DNA from: Methanobacteriota archaeon
Lineage (GTDB): Archaea > Thermoplasmatota > Poseidoniia > Poseidoniales > Thalassarchaeaceae
Length of the DNA: 11,016 nt
Assembly: GCA_014384685.1 (NCBI GenBank)
Contig: JACNFL010000134.1
Location: 1-11,016 of the forward strand
Direction of reading: 5' to 3'
Positions 1-8,956 of the stretch are shown piece after piece; the stretch's first letter is position 1, and the number at the start of each line of letters is the position of its first letter. A model generated the notes under the pieces. The model searched no databases. It worked only from the letters and a program-made list of their open reading frames with translations, and was not told the origin of the DNA. Made by a program: the position numbers and the translations under genes.

Positions 1-1516
1 AGAACAGTTCTACACTACCTGTTCCAAGGGCAACAGGTTGTCCAACAATAATGTTCTCAGCAACTCCAGCTAGTTCGTCTTGTTCGCCAATAATTCCGGC
101 TCTTAGAAGATGGTTGACTGTTACTTCGAAAGCAGCACGGGCCAAAATACTGTGTTTGTTTCCTGAAACACCGTGGCGTCCAATTGCACGGACCTCGCCT
201 TCACTCGTCATTACATCTGCTACTGTAATCAAGTGTCTAACATCAACATCTAATCGTGCATCTTGCAAAGTCAAGATTAATTCATTAATTATTGCTTGAC
301 GTGCCGCCTCAACCCCGAGATATTGGTGTATCTCGGTGATGTTGTTAGTGTATGTTCGAGCACGGTCAATTCCTTCAAATTCACTGACTGCTGCTAGATT
401 ACTTCCAATGGTAGCGATATAATATTCACCAGTTCCTGCATCTTTCTGCGTGTTTGCTCGCTGAATATCGGTTACACCTTTCAAGCGTAATTCCTTCACT
501 TTTTCTTCTAAAGCAAGTAATTCAGTATAATTTGGAGTTACATCATCACTTTCTTTCTTGCGACCAGGAATGATAGTCAACAACTTTGGTCGAACATCGT
601 TATCTGCTTCGATGAAAAGACGAAGTCTGCGAGAAAGTATCTCTTTGACTTCAACGGGTTTCACACCTTTCTGATTCATGTTTGATGGAATTAATTTCAA
701 AGTAATTCTGCGCTGTGTGACATCGGTCTCAATGACTGCAATGTCTTTAGCATCAGTAATCTCAAGAGATGCTGCAAGGTTCCTAACTTTCTTTTCATCA
801 TGCTTTAATCCATCATCCAAGTGAATTCTCATCGTTGGAGTCGATGATTTCTTTCGAGCATCAACAATCTCAATGATTCTTGGTAAACCTTGGGTGACGT
901 TTACAGTTGCTACACCAGCATAGTGGAAAGTACGCATAGTCATCTGGGTTCCTGGTTCTCCGATTGATTGTGCAGTAACAATTCCAACTGCTTCAAACGG
1001 ATCTACTCCAGTAGCCACAGAAGCTTGGTCAGCTTCTTGTATAACTGATGATGCTTGCTTGGCTGTCAATTTGTTCATCCCGCGCTTCTCAATTTGGTCG
1101 GCTAAATTACTCAAGACAAGTTTGGAAAGTGTTGAACCTTCCTTTTCCGCGGCTTTTACCAAAGCGGTAAAAATATCTGTAGCGTTTAGGCCTCTGTTCA
1201 GTTGTTCCATTTTCAATTCGGGGTCAAATTGTTCAAGTTCTTGCTGAACTTTGACTCTCCTCTTTGCTGCACGGCGACGGACGACAGTGGTGCTAGTTGT
1301 TGATGCTGCAGTAGAACGAGTTCGCTTTCCGAACTTTTGAATTACTTGAGATAATTTATCTGCTTCATCTGATGAAAGTCCACAAATCTTTGCAATTTCA
1401 CCTTGTGATAATATCTTGACATCATCCCATTTGCGGCCATCAGCGAGATTATGTGCATAATCTTCGGGAATACCCATATCCATGAGTTTCTTCTTGGTTG
1501 CTGACTTAACTACCAT
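1..1516 (-). CDS. rpoA2: RNA polymerase subunit A'' (Rpo1C), partial at left edge, with N-terminal extension
   Basis: This is the C-terminal half of the largest RNA polymerase subunit. It carries the trigger loop and part of the jaw and acts with A' in RNA synthesis. The frame runs from ATG at 1516 to the window edge without a stop (505 codons visible). Residues 173-200 hold the trigger-loop region, with motifs [16 protein letters not shown] and RTFHYAG; His198 matches the catalytic trigger-loop histidine. Later blocks are [42 protein letters not shown] and ENIIVGQP. The last visible residues, GTGSVELF, match the usual C-terminus, so only a few codons are missing. GGAGG at 1526-1530 lies 9 nt before the ATG, and the start overlaps the rpoA1 stop by one base (TAATG). 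Residues 1 to about 87 precede the normal A'' fold: a helical domain (1-63) followed by a Ser/Thr- and Arg/Lys-rich linker (64-87). That domain resembles the RpoH N-terminus. Identity is certain; the function of the extension is unknown. Confidence 0.97.
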   Translation of the reverse strand, partial: MVVKSATKKKLMDMGIPEDYAHNLADGRKWDDVKILSQGEIAKICGLSSDEADKLSQVIQKFGKRTRSTAASTTSTTVVRRRAAKRRVKVQQELEQFDPELKMEQLNRGLNATDIFTALVKAAEKEGSTLSKLVLSNLADQIEKRGMNKLTAKQASSVIQEADQASVATGVDPFEAVGIVTAQSIGEPGTQMTMRTFHYAGVATVNVTQGLPRIIEIVDARKKSSTPTMRIHLDDGLKHDEKKVRNLAASLEITDAKDIAVIETDVTQRRITLKLIPSNMNQKGVKPVEVKEILSRRLRLFIEADNDVRPKLLTIIPGRKKESDDVTPNYTELLALEEKVKELRLKGVTDIQRANTQKDAGTGEYYIATIGSNLAAVSEFEGIDRARTYTNNITEIHQYLGVEAARQAIINELILTLQDARLDVDVRHLITVADVMTSEGEVRAIGRHGVSGNKHSILARAAFEVTVNHLLRAGIIGEQDELAGVAENIIVGQPVALGTGSVELF

Positions 1517-4500
1517 TACTTCTCACCTCCTAGTGCGTTATCAAGAACATCTCTGATATTAATTGCAGAACCTCTGATACTTCTTGTTGGGTCAGTTCCA
1601 TCCTCACCATAACTGAATTGGATAATTCTGTCCGCAGTGTTTCTAACTGAGTGATGAGAATCTCCGTGAACCTTCAAATCGTCCATCGCATTAATGAGAC
1701 GGCGCTGCATATATCCTGATTTGCTGGTACGAACAGCAGTATCGACCAGAGATTCTCTTCCAGATATAGAGAGCATGAAGAACTCTGTTGGCTGAAGTCC
1801 TTTCTTGAATGAAGATTGAACAAATCCTTTCGCTTGAGCACCCTTTTCATTTCGCTCAAAGTGTGACAGAACTCTATCCTTGTAACCACGCTCAAGACGC
1901 TGACCACGGACACGAGTCTGCCCAATTGAACCAGCCATCATTGAAAGGTTGTCCATAGAACCACGAGCGCCCGATACAGCCATCATTACTGCAGCGTTAT
2001 CACTCGCTAGATGTTCCTTTGCAATTTCACCAGTTCTTGATCTCGACTGGTCCAGAATCTGCATGATATCTTCTTCAAGGGTTTCTAATGGAGTGCGCCC
2101 AGGTCTTGCTTCGTAACCACGCCCGCTCTTACCATATTGTTCGAGTTTTGCATCAACATCTGCAATAGCTGTTGAGTTTATCTCAGTGATTTCTGAGCGT
2201 GCTGCTGGTGGAAGGTCTTCATCATCAATTCCAGTAGTAAATCCTAGAGCAGTACATATTCCAATTGTAAGTTGAGTTAACTCATTGAGGAATTGTGCTC
2301 CCCTTGTGCTCCCATGAACTTGGAGTACCGCATCAAGCAATTTTCCATCCTCTGCACCAATACCTGTCTTGTCGATAGTACCTGATAGAATTTCACCATC
2401 AATGACTTCAACTTGGTCATTACTTCGACTCTTGTAACTTAGATTAATGCCTGAAGGTATAATCAAATTCAGAAGTTCACGACCATTGTAACCAATTTCG
2501 CCGTTTTCGCCTTTGACTTCCTTTGGCAAAGTACCAGTCCAATTGATTTTACTTAGGATTTCTAAGGCTTGTCCTTTGGCAACAATACGGTCGCTATTGG
2601 TCAGCAAATATGCACCAGAAATGTGGTCGTGAATACCTCCAATAACTGCGCCACCGTAACGTGGGCTCAGAATATTCTCTTGCACGCGCATCAGAACTTT
2701 GGCCTCGGCACGAGCCTCTTCGGACTGAATAATATGTAGATTCATTTCATCACCATCAAAATCAGCATTGTACGGTGTACAAACTGACAGATTGAAACGG
2801 AATGTTTTACCTGCCATTACTCTGACTTCGTGAACCATCATTGACATACGATGCAAAGACGGTTGTCGGTTGAAAATCACTACATCTCCGTCAATCAAAT
2901 GGCGCTCAACTACCATTCCCGGTTTAGGGCTGCCATCCAAATCAACAGTTGCTAGTCTATCCTCTACCTGTGTTCTTTCTTCATCTTCCTCATCCCATGG
3001 TGAACCACAGTGTGGGCAAATGACATCCAGATGTTCAGGGTATGGAGCGTCTTCAGCTTGTTCTTGCTCCCATCTCCAGCGGTTGTGGATGATTGTGCGT
3101 GGGTCATCATCAGGAAGTTGATTTCCATTCTCATCTTCCCCGCGTAAGTTGGCAATTGTAGCCTCTAAATCAGCAACCCAGTTCTCTTGTAAACCTTCAA
3201 TAGTACGACGATTTTCCTTCTTGATAACTAAACCAGGCAAGAAATTTGGTGCTGTGAGAACTTCGTTAAGTTCTGCAGCCATTCCCTTGTAAGGCTCATC
3301 ACGTTCAGGGTCTCCCCCATCACAATCAGGATTCATACAGCGGAAACCAGACCAAATGAACTTGGTTCTGTCAGTAATTCGAACACGGTGAGTGTCGCCG
3401 CGAACGATATAATTCACACCAGGGTGATTATCAGGCCCGCGCAAAATCATCTCACGAAGTTGTTCGCGGTTACGCTTGGTAACACGGATTGGCACGGTCA
3501 AATCTTTCGCAGATTGCTCGGGTACACCAACTTCGTTTATTCCTAAGAATGGATCTGGTGAAATAACTGAACGCGCACAGAAGTTCACACGCTTTCCAGA
3601 CAAATTACTACGGAATCTTCCTTCCTTACCTTTCAATCGCTGTGTTAGCGTCTTGAGTGGCCTACCACTACGGTGACGAGCCGGTGGAACACCACTTGTT
3701 TGGTTGTCAAAGTAAGTAGTTATGTGATATTGGAGAAGTTCCCAAAGGTCTTCTACAATCAGTTGTGGAGCACCTTGGTCACGATTTTCTCGTAATCGTT
3801 GATTGATTCTCAATACATCCACAAGCTTGTGGGTTAGGTCGTCCTCTGAACGGTCACCACTTTCTAGTGTGATAGAAGGGCGTACGGTAATCGGCGGTAC
3901 TGGAAGCACTCTCATGACTACCCATTCTGGACGGTTTGATTCCTTATCCATCCCTATGTAAATTAGGTCATCAGAAGGAATTCCTTCAAGCCATTCACGA
4001 ATATCTCTAGCGTTCAATTTGTGCTCGCTCTTGTCCTCTTTCTTTTCTTTGAAAGTTGTCGGCTTCTCAAGTAAGATTTTTCCTTGTTCGCTTCCACAGT
4101 GCATGCAAACCATTCGCTTTTTACCACTGCAGGTTTTCTCAATATCCTTGATGATTTTCTTTAGTTCAGGTGAACCTGGACCGTGTTTCTGAATGATATC
4201 CAACACTCTGTTACGATAGAAATCTTGCTCTGAAAGTTCACTATCAACTGGATGAGTACCGGGAGTTTCGTGCAGAAGAACACGGTAACATTTGTTGCAA
4301 GTTGTCTTCAGTGAAGTCTTGATGAGGGGTGTGAAACCACAGTGGATAACAGGTAATTCAAGTTGTATGTGACCGAAGTGACTTGGACACTCATCATGCT
4401 TATTTCCGCAAGTTTCACAACGAATTCCTTGTTCAATTACACCCATCTGAGAATCCATTAGACCTTGGTGGAATGCGTGTCCATCGTCCTTGTAAGTATC

Positions 4501-4614
4501 AGCAGTTTTGACTTCTACTGCGCTCAGTCGGCGGATCTCGTTTGGTGCCATCAATCCAAATTTGATTGAAGCAATACGCTTTGGAATCTTTGATGCATCT
4601 AGTTTTTTAGCCAT
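1516..4614 (-). CDS. rpoA1: RNA polymerase subunit A' (Rpo1N) with large insertion
   Basis: This is the N-terminal half of the largest RNA polymerase subunit, holding the active-site magnesium ligands. It has 1032 residues; Sulfolobus and methanogen A' have about 880-890. Order: clamp start [15 protein letters not shown] (17-31); zinc site C66/C69/C76/H79; second zinc site C106/C109/C170/C173; rudder/lid region [20 protein letters not shown] (329-348); catalytic [12 protein letters not shown] with D618, D620 and D622; bridge helix [15 protein letters not shown] (881-895); funnel segment ending in [17 protein letters not shown]. The chain ends after [10 protein letters not shown], the usual archaeal split point. 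Residues of about 409-562 interrupt the conserved path between [13 protein letters not shown] and [15 protein letters not shown], and contain C426/C431 and C533/C536. The funnel motif, usually HAMGGREG, reads LSISGRES here. GGAGG at 4623-4627 lies 8 nt before the ATG and overlaps the rpoB stop, so translation is probably coupled. Confidence 0.98.
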   Translation of the reverse strand: MAKKLDASKIPKRIASIKFGLMAPNEIRRLSAVEVKTADTYKDDGHAFHQGLMDSQMGVIEQGIRCETCGNKHDECPSHFGHIQLELPVIHCGFTPLIKTSLKTTCNKCYRVLLHETPGTHPVDSELSEQDFYRNRVLDIIQKHGPGSPELKKIIKDIEKTCSGKKRMVCMHCGSEQGKILLEKPTTFKEKKEDKSEHKLNARDIREWLEGIPSDDLIYIGMDKESNRPEWVVMRVLPVPPITVRPSITLESGDRSEDDLTHKLVDVLRINQRLRENRDQGAPQLIVEDLWELLQYHITTYFDNQTSGVPPARHRSGRPLKTLTQRLKGKEGRFRSNLSGKRVNFCARSVISPDPFLGINEVGVPEQSAKDLTVPIRVTKRNREQLREMILRGPDNHPGVNYIVRGDTHRVRITDRTKFIWSGFRCMNPDCDGGDPERDEPYKGMAAELNEVLTAPNFLPGLVIKKENRRTIEGLQENWVADLEATIANLRGEDENGNQLPDDDPRTIIHNRWRWEQEQAEDAPYPEHLDVICPHCGSPWDEEDEERTQVEDRLATVDLDGSPKPGMVVERHLIDGDVVIFNRQPSLHRMSMMVHEVRVMAGKTFRFNLSVCTPYNADFDGDEMNLHIIQSEEARAEAKVLMRVQENILSPRYGGAVIGGIHDHISGAYLLTNSDRIVAKGQALEILSKINWTGTLPKEVKGENGEIGYNGRELLNLIIPSGINLSYKSRSNDQVEVIDGEILSGTIDKTGIGAEDGKLLDAVLQVHGSTRGAQFLNELTQLTIGICTALGFTTGIDDEDLPPAARSEITEINSTAIADVDAKLEQYGKSGRGYEARPGRTPLETLEEDIMQILDQSRSRTGEIAKEHLASDNAAVMMAVSGARGSMDNLSMMAGSIGQTRVRGQRLERGYKDRVLSHFERNEKGAQAKGFVQSSFKKGLQPTEFFMLSISGRESLVDTAVRTSKSGYMQRRLINAMDDLKVHGDSHHSVRNTADRIIQFSYGEDGTDPTRSIRGSAINIRDVLDNALGGEK

Positions 4615-4619
4615 TCAAA

Positions 4620-7600
4620 TCACCTCCTGTCCTCCAATTGAAGTCGCATGGCAACTCCAAGTGATTTCATTTCGTCTAGTAATAACTTGAATGCATATGA
4701 GGTTTCAACAAGATGAACTTCTGCACTTTCACCATACACCGGGCTGACGTAACAGCGGCGGCGATTATCCCAGTATGCAATGTGACCGCTTTCGGCACAA
4801 ACTGGCAGGGTAACACCGTCTGATTCATCCAATAGTCTGTCTTTGATAACCATGGAAGCACCATGAGCAATCAGACAGTCTCTCTCCATCTCTCCGAATC
4901 GTAGTCCACCTTGTCGAGCTCGACCTTCTGTGGGTTGACGAGTCAAAATTTGCACTCTTCCACGACTTCGTGCGTGGATTTTACTGCTAACCATGTGGTG
5001 TAGTTTCTGATAATAGATACATCCAACGAAAACGTTTGATTCGTACTCATCACCAGTTTCACCATTGATCATGCGTTCTCTTCCTGTATGCTGGAATCCG
5101 TTTCGCAGCAATCCTTCTCGAAGAGCAGTCTCTTTTTCACCAGAGAATGCTGAAGCATCAATAAATCTGCTTTCCATTGCACCAACTTTACCACCAATCA
5201 TCTCCAAAATATGAGCGACTGTCATACGGCTAGGAATAGCGTGAGGGTTGATAATTAAATCAGGCACGACTCCATCAACAGTGAATGGCATATCTTCTTG
5301 GTCAACCAAGCGGCCAACAACTCCTTTTTGACCGTGTCTCGATGAAAATTTATCACCCAATTCAGGGATTCTGTGTTGACGTAGTACGATTCTTACTAAA
5401 CGCCCAGCATCGAGGTCCTCAGTCACGAACAAATGGTCAACATGACCATTTTCTCCATGCCTCACATGCATACTGGATTCTTGGCGGTATTGTCCCATCA
5501 TGAAAGCACCATGACCTTCCTCTAGGAATCTTGGGGGACTTGTCTTTCCAACCAACACAGCGGGGTCCTCATCTCTCTTTCCTGAAAGCATAGTTTCTGG
5601 ATGAGGTAATCCATCGTACTCCAAGTGAGCATACTCTTTGCTCTCTTTACGACCTTTAACTTCATCTTGTCCTGCACCAGGGATTTGGATTTCTTCTTCT
5701 TGTCCACCGGGGAATCTCTTCCTTTCAGCATTGTAAGTTCTAACGAAACTTGATCGGCCAAGTGCTCTTTCAATTGAAGCACGGTTCATGATGACCGCGT
5801 CTTGCATATTATAGCCATGATGACTTAGAATTGCAACGATATAATTTTGTCCACCAGGGCGATTGACAAAGTTTGTTGATTCCATTGATTGTGTTTGCAC
5901 GATAGATCGTTGTGGGTAGTCTAGAATGTGCATTCGAGTATCCGGTCTTACGCGGTGATTACTTGCTGGTAGGCCAAGAGATTGTTTGACCATTGCAGTT
6001 CCACCAGTAACTCGAGGGGTCGAGTTGTGTTCAGGGAATGGAACTAGACTAGCACAAACACCCAAAATCAACTGCGGGTCAATTTCAACGTGAGTATAGA
6101 CTAATACATTGCCACTCTTCTTTTCTTTGCGGCGGAGTTTCTCAATTTCTTCTTGGAAATAGTTTAGAGGGCGAGTGAATTTCTCTGTCACCCATGTACC
6201 ATTGGATAATTGGACTTCCACCTCTAACTCTGCTTCTGAAATGTCAAACTCACCGAGATTTGTCCAAGTGACCTTTGCTGGGTCGATTGGGCGTTGATGT
6301 TTTGGTGAAAGTGTTGGGAGGTCGTAGGCTCGCGGAGCAACTAGAAGGTCTTCTTCCTCTTCTGCATCCACCCACTCAACTACTCCTTCGTTCACGAGGT
6401 CTTTGAAATTCATCTCACGATCTGCAAGGGCAACTAAGTGCTCCTTTGCTAGAGTAAGAGTACCACTCTCAAGAACCAATAACGGGCGTAGAATTCTTCC
6501 TTTGTCTGTATTGATAAAGATATCACGGTTTACTGAATCGTGGCGGATGCTAACTTCTGGGCGAATTCTACCATTTCTTCTACGACGCTTGAAGTGAGTG
6601 ACCAAACGATGAGGATTCTTGTGTAGACCGAAAATGTCTCCATTCACGTGAATTCGGGAACCTTCTGACCAATCTTCTGGCTCAATGACATTAGCCTCTT
6701 TTAGCAATTCTTTTACATCTTCTTCTGATACTGCTTCTGAAACATCAATCATTTGTGCTGCATTCTTTACTAAACCACAGTTTTGTCCCTCAGGGGTTTC
6801 GTTAGGGCAAAGACGACCCCATTGTGTCGGGTGAAGGTCTCGGGCCTCGAAATGTGGTTGACTTCTCACAAGTGGGCTAGTTACTCGACGCATGTGAGAT
6901 AGCGCTGAGATGAAGGTTGTTCGGTCAAGCAGTTGGCTGACACCAGTTCTACCACCAACCCAATTTCCAGTAGCAAGAGCGTGCATGATTTTTGATGTTA
7001 GAACATCTGGCCGTAGACAACTATTGATTTTTAGTTCACGTTTTCTGTTGTGGTGGCGCTCAAGTTGGTACTTGAGGTCACGAGCGAGTTGAGTCATGCT
7101 GACTCTGAATAAATCCTCGATTAAATCGCCAGCAAGACGGACACGCTTGTTTGCGTAGTGATCCTTATCATTTGGCTTGCCTTGAGTAATTGCCATTTCC
7201 AAAACTTGACGAACAATTCTACCAAGGAAAACCGCCTTCTTCAAGCGGTGTTCAGGTTGGTCTCCAAGATGAGGAAGTAATTCCTTATCCATCAGATTGT
7301 TGACACGCTGTTCACGATATTCTTTTTGCTGGCCAGCAGCGAATTTCTTCTCCAACCATGCAAGTGCTTCTTCGTTGGTTTCCACACCATAAGCATCCTT
7401 AGTATCCAAGTCTCGGACGTGATTGATGTTTGCAACAACATACTTGAAAGCGTCTTTGTGGCCTGCAATCGATGCGAATATTTCCTCATCAGAATTGATT
7501 CCAAGAGCACGCATTAGTAGAACTGCTGGAATAACTTGAGCACCAGCACTGCTGATTTTCACCATCAGCATGCCATCTTTTCTCTTTTCAACAGTCAGTG

Positions 7601-8297
7601 GCTTTCGAACACCATCTCTTTGTGAGAAAATCTTTGCAACTTCTGTTGCTCTGCTGTATCTCTTACTCATCTCAACAGTGACTCGGTTTGGGGCCAAATC
7701 CTCCATTGAAATTAGAACTCTTTCTGTTCCGTTGATGATGAAGTAACCACCTGGGTCGAATGGGTCTTCTCCCTTCTTCTTTAGTAGAGACATGTAGTGT
7801 GTGCGATCTTCTTCACTCATCTCTGGGCTGAGATTTCGATTTTGGTCGATGTGACCAGGATTTAGATTACATCTTTCTGAACGAACCATTACAGGTAGAC
7901 TTCCAACTTGGACTCTATCTTCTTTGATTGGTGTTGGGTGGTCCTCACGGTGTATTGTGAAGTCCATAAAAATCGGAGAAGAATATGTCAACTTACGAAG
8001 ACGGCACTCTAGTGGAGTAGCGTCCTCATTGTTTGCTCCATTTGCCTCACGAATTGTAGGTGGACCGAGTGTCAAATTCTTCATTCTTACAGAAATTTCA
8101 TTGTCTAGAACGTCAAGTTTCACCAATCCGCCCTCGTCATCGTCAATGATTTCATCAGTACCGATGCGAATGTTGCGGACAATCTGCTCAAATCGGCAAT
8201 CTCGTCCATCGCCCTTTGGCAAACAATCATTGTATGATGCAATCTGATGATTGACCAAACTTCTTTCTCTGAAATATGTCTTGATAATGTCTCTCAT
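4620..8297 (-). CDS. rpoB: RNA polymerase subunit B (Rpo2), unsplit
   Basis: This is the second-largest RNA polymerase subunit. It forms one side of the cleft and binds the incoming nucleotide and RNA-DNA hybrid. Residue numbers count from an upstream ATG at 8303 (1227 aa); the preferred start is the ATG at 8297, which has the better ribosome-binding-site spacing. Visible blocks: DPGGYFIINGTERVL (183-197), LCPNETPEGQNCGLVKN (498-514), KQSLGLPASN (773-782), GYNMQDAVIMNRASIERALG (830-849), GDKFSSRHGQKGVVGRL (983-999), LTRQPTEGRARQGGLRFGEM (1120-1139) and the C-terminal clamp SYAFKLLLDEMKSLG (1202-1216). The chain is continuous, unlike the split B''/B' of methanogens and halophiles. Oddities: residues of about 651-735 exceed the Sulfolobus sequence; Q834 replaces the Glu of the Y-N-x-E-D motif; the C-terminal zinc ribbon keeps only C1169, with S1172, S1187 and Y1190 at the other ligand sites. 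The TGA stop lies inside the rpoA1 ribosome binding site. Confidence 0.98.
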   Translation of the reverse strand: MRDIIKTYFRERSLVNHQIASYNDCLPKGDGRDCRFEQIVRNIRIGTDEIIDDDEGGLVKLDVLDNEISVRMKNLTLGPPTIREANGANNEDATPLECRLRKLTYSSPIFMDFTIHREDHPTPIKEDRVQVGSLPVMVRSERCNLNPGHIDQNRNLSPEMSEEDRTHYMSLLKKKGEDPFDPGGYFIINGTERVLISMEDLAPNRVTVEMSKRYSRATEVAKIFSQRDGVRKPLTVEKRKDGMLMVKISSAGAQVIPAVLLMRALGINSDEEIFASIAGHKDAFKYVVANINHVRDLDTKDAYGVETNEEALAWLEKKFAAGQQKEYREQRVNNLMDKELLPHLGDQPEHRLKKAVFLGRIVRQVLEMAITQGKPNDKDHYANKRVRLAGDLIEDLFRVSMTQLARDLKYQLERHHNRKRELKINSCLRPDVLTSKIMHALATGNWVGGRTGVSQLLDRTTFISALSHMRRVTSPLVRSQPHFEARDLHPTQWGRLCPNETPEGQNCGLVKNAAQMIDVSEAVSEEDVKELLKEANVIEPEDWSEGSRIHVNGDIFGLHKNPHRLVTHFKRRRRNGRIRPEVSIRHDSVNRDIFINTDKGRILRPLLVLESGTLTLAKEHLVALADREMNFKDLVNEGVVEWVDAEEEEDLLVAPRAYDLPTLSPKHQRPIDPAKVTWTNLGEFDISEAELEVEVQLSNGTWVTEKFTRPLNYFQEEIEKLRRKEKKSGNVLVYTHVEIDPQLILGVCASLVPFPEHNSTPRVTGGTAMVKQSLGLPASNHRVRPDTRMHILDYPQRSIVQTQSMESTNFVNRPGGQNYIVAILSHHGYNMQDAVIMNRASIERALGRSSFVRTYNAERKRFPGGQEEEIQIPGAGQDEVKGRKESKEYAHLEYDGLPHPETMLSGKRDEDPAVLVGKTSPPRFLEEGHGAFMMGQYRQESSMHVRHGENGHVDHLFVTEDLDAGRLVRIVLRQHRIPELGDKFSSRHGQKGVVGRLVDQEDMPFTVDGVVPDLIINPHAIPSRMTVAHILEMIGGKVGAMESRFIDASAFSGEKETALREGLLRNGFQHTGRERMINGETGDEYESNVFVGCIYYQKLHHMVSSKIHARSRGRVQILTRQPTEGRARQGGLRFGEMERDCLIAHGASMVIKDRLLDESDGVTLPVCAESGHIAYWDNRRRCYVSPVYGESAEVHLVETSYAFKLLLDEMKSLGVAMRLQLEDRR

Positions 8298-8305
8298 ATT
8301 CATCG

Positions 8306-8310
8306 CCTCC
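8306..8310 (-). promoter_or_regulatory. Ribosome binding site that favours the second rpoB ATG
   Basis: GGAGG begins directly after the rpoH TGA stop. It is 2 nt from the ATG at 8303 but 8 nt from the ATG at 8297. The rpoA1 and rpoA2 sites, with the same GGAGG core, sit 8 and 9 nt from their starts. The downstream ATG is therefore the likelier start, giving an N-terminus of MRDIIKTYF. Confidence 0.75.
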
Positions 8311-8901
8311 TCAGTTACCCTCTACTACTAGCCTGTATGCCACGTGAATTCCTGCTGAAGGACTTCTTCGAGTGATTCTTACTACTCTGTTGTTCAACCA
8401 ACCTGCACGTAACTCGTCATCAGACTGTTCCATTGCCTCTTTCATTGCTTGAATCGCTGGATCAGTAATCAGAATCTTAGGAAGTAATTCAATTCGAAGG
8501 CGAGGGCTGCCATCAATATCAGTTCCAACAAGGTCCCAAGGGGCCAATTCTTCCATCTGTTCCTCTTCAGGAACCAATTCATGCAATGGCACGATTTCGT
8601 GATTTAGGACATTGAATCTCATTTCACCAAGTGGAATGTTTGTTTCTACTGCTTTGAGTTCTGCTTTCATTTCCACTCGGCGAGTTGGGCTGTGGCGTTT
8701 GGAAGCGGCTTGTTCACGAATGATATCCATGATTGTTTCAAGTTCAGTATCAGTCATCTTCAAACTTAATTTGGTAGCGACATCTTGGGCACTCATTTTC
8801 TTGATGGTGTCCATGTTCGCGTCGTCTGCCAACTTGTGTGCTAATTCTTCCTTAACACCAAGCTCCATTAATCGCTTCTTAGTTGATGATTTTACTGCCA
8901 C
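8311..8901 (-). CDS. rpoH: RNA polymerase subunit H (Rpo5) with an added N-terminal domain
   Basis: This is the archaeal counterpart of the C-terminal assembly domain of eukaryotic RPB5; it sits at the polymerase jaw. It has 196 residues, while the family is usually about 75-85. The H fold occupies residues of about 95-194: MRFNVLNHEIVPLHELVPEE, then LLPKILITDPAI (139-150), VVRITRRSPSAG (173-184) and the terminal YRLVVEGN. Two stretches inside it look longer than usual (about 118-138 and 154-171). Residues 1-64 form a predicted helical domain that aligns without gaps to the RpoA2 N-terminus, followed by a basic linker (about 66-82). The start is GTG; an in-frame TGA two codons upstream excludes an earlier start. 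GGGGG at 8909-8913, 7 nt upstream, is a weak ribosome binding site compared with the other rpo genes. It is the first gene of the rpoH-B-A1-A2 cluster and ends 7-13 nt before rpoB. H identity is firm; the role of the extension is not known. Confidence 0.95.
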   Translation of the reverse strand: MAVKSSTKKRLMELGVKEELAHKLADDANMDTIKKMSAQDVATKLSLKMTDTELETIMDIIREQAASKRHSPTRRVEMKAELKAVETNIPLGEMRFNVLNHEIVPLHELVPEEEQMEELAPWDLVGTDIDGSPRLRIELLPKILITDPAIQAMKEAMEQSDDELRAGWLNNRVVRITRRSPSAGIHVAYRLVVEGN

Positions 8902-8956
8902 TCACATACCCCCACATTCGCCAAGAAACCGAGGTACTGGAGCCAATCTAGTGGAG

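Noticed and set aside
1516..4622. Frameshifts or pseudogenisation suspected from the altered polymerase motifs.
   Set aside because: Frames are continuous and conserved sequence flanks each altered motif on both sides, so substitutions rather than frame errors explain them.
7924..8247. A 107-codon plus-strand frame opposite the start of rpoB.
   Set aside because: Antisense to strongly conserved coding sequence, with a composition typical of shadow frames.
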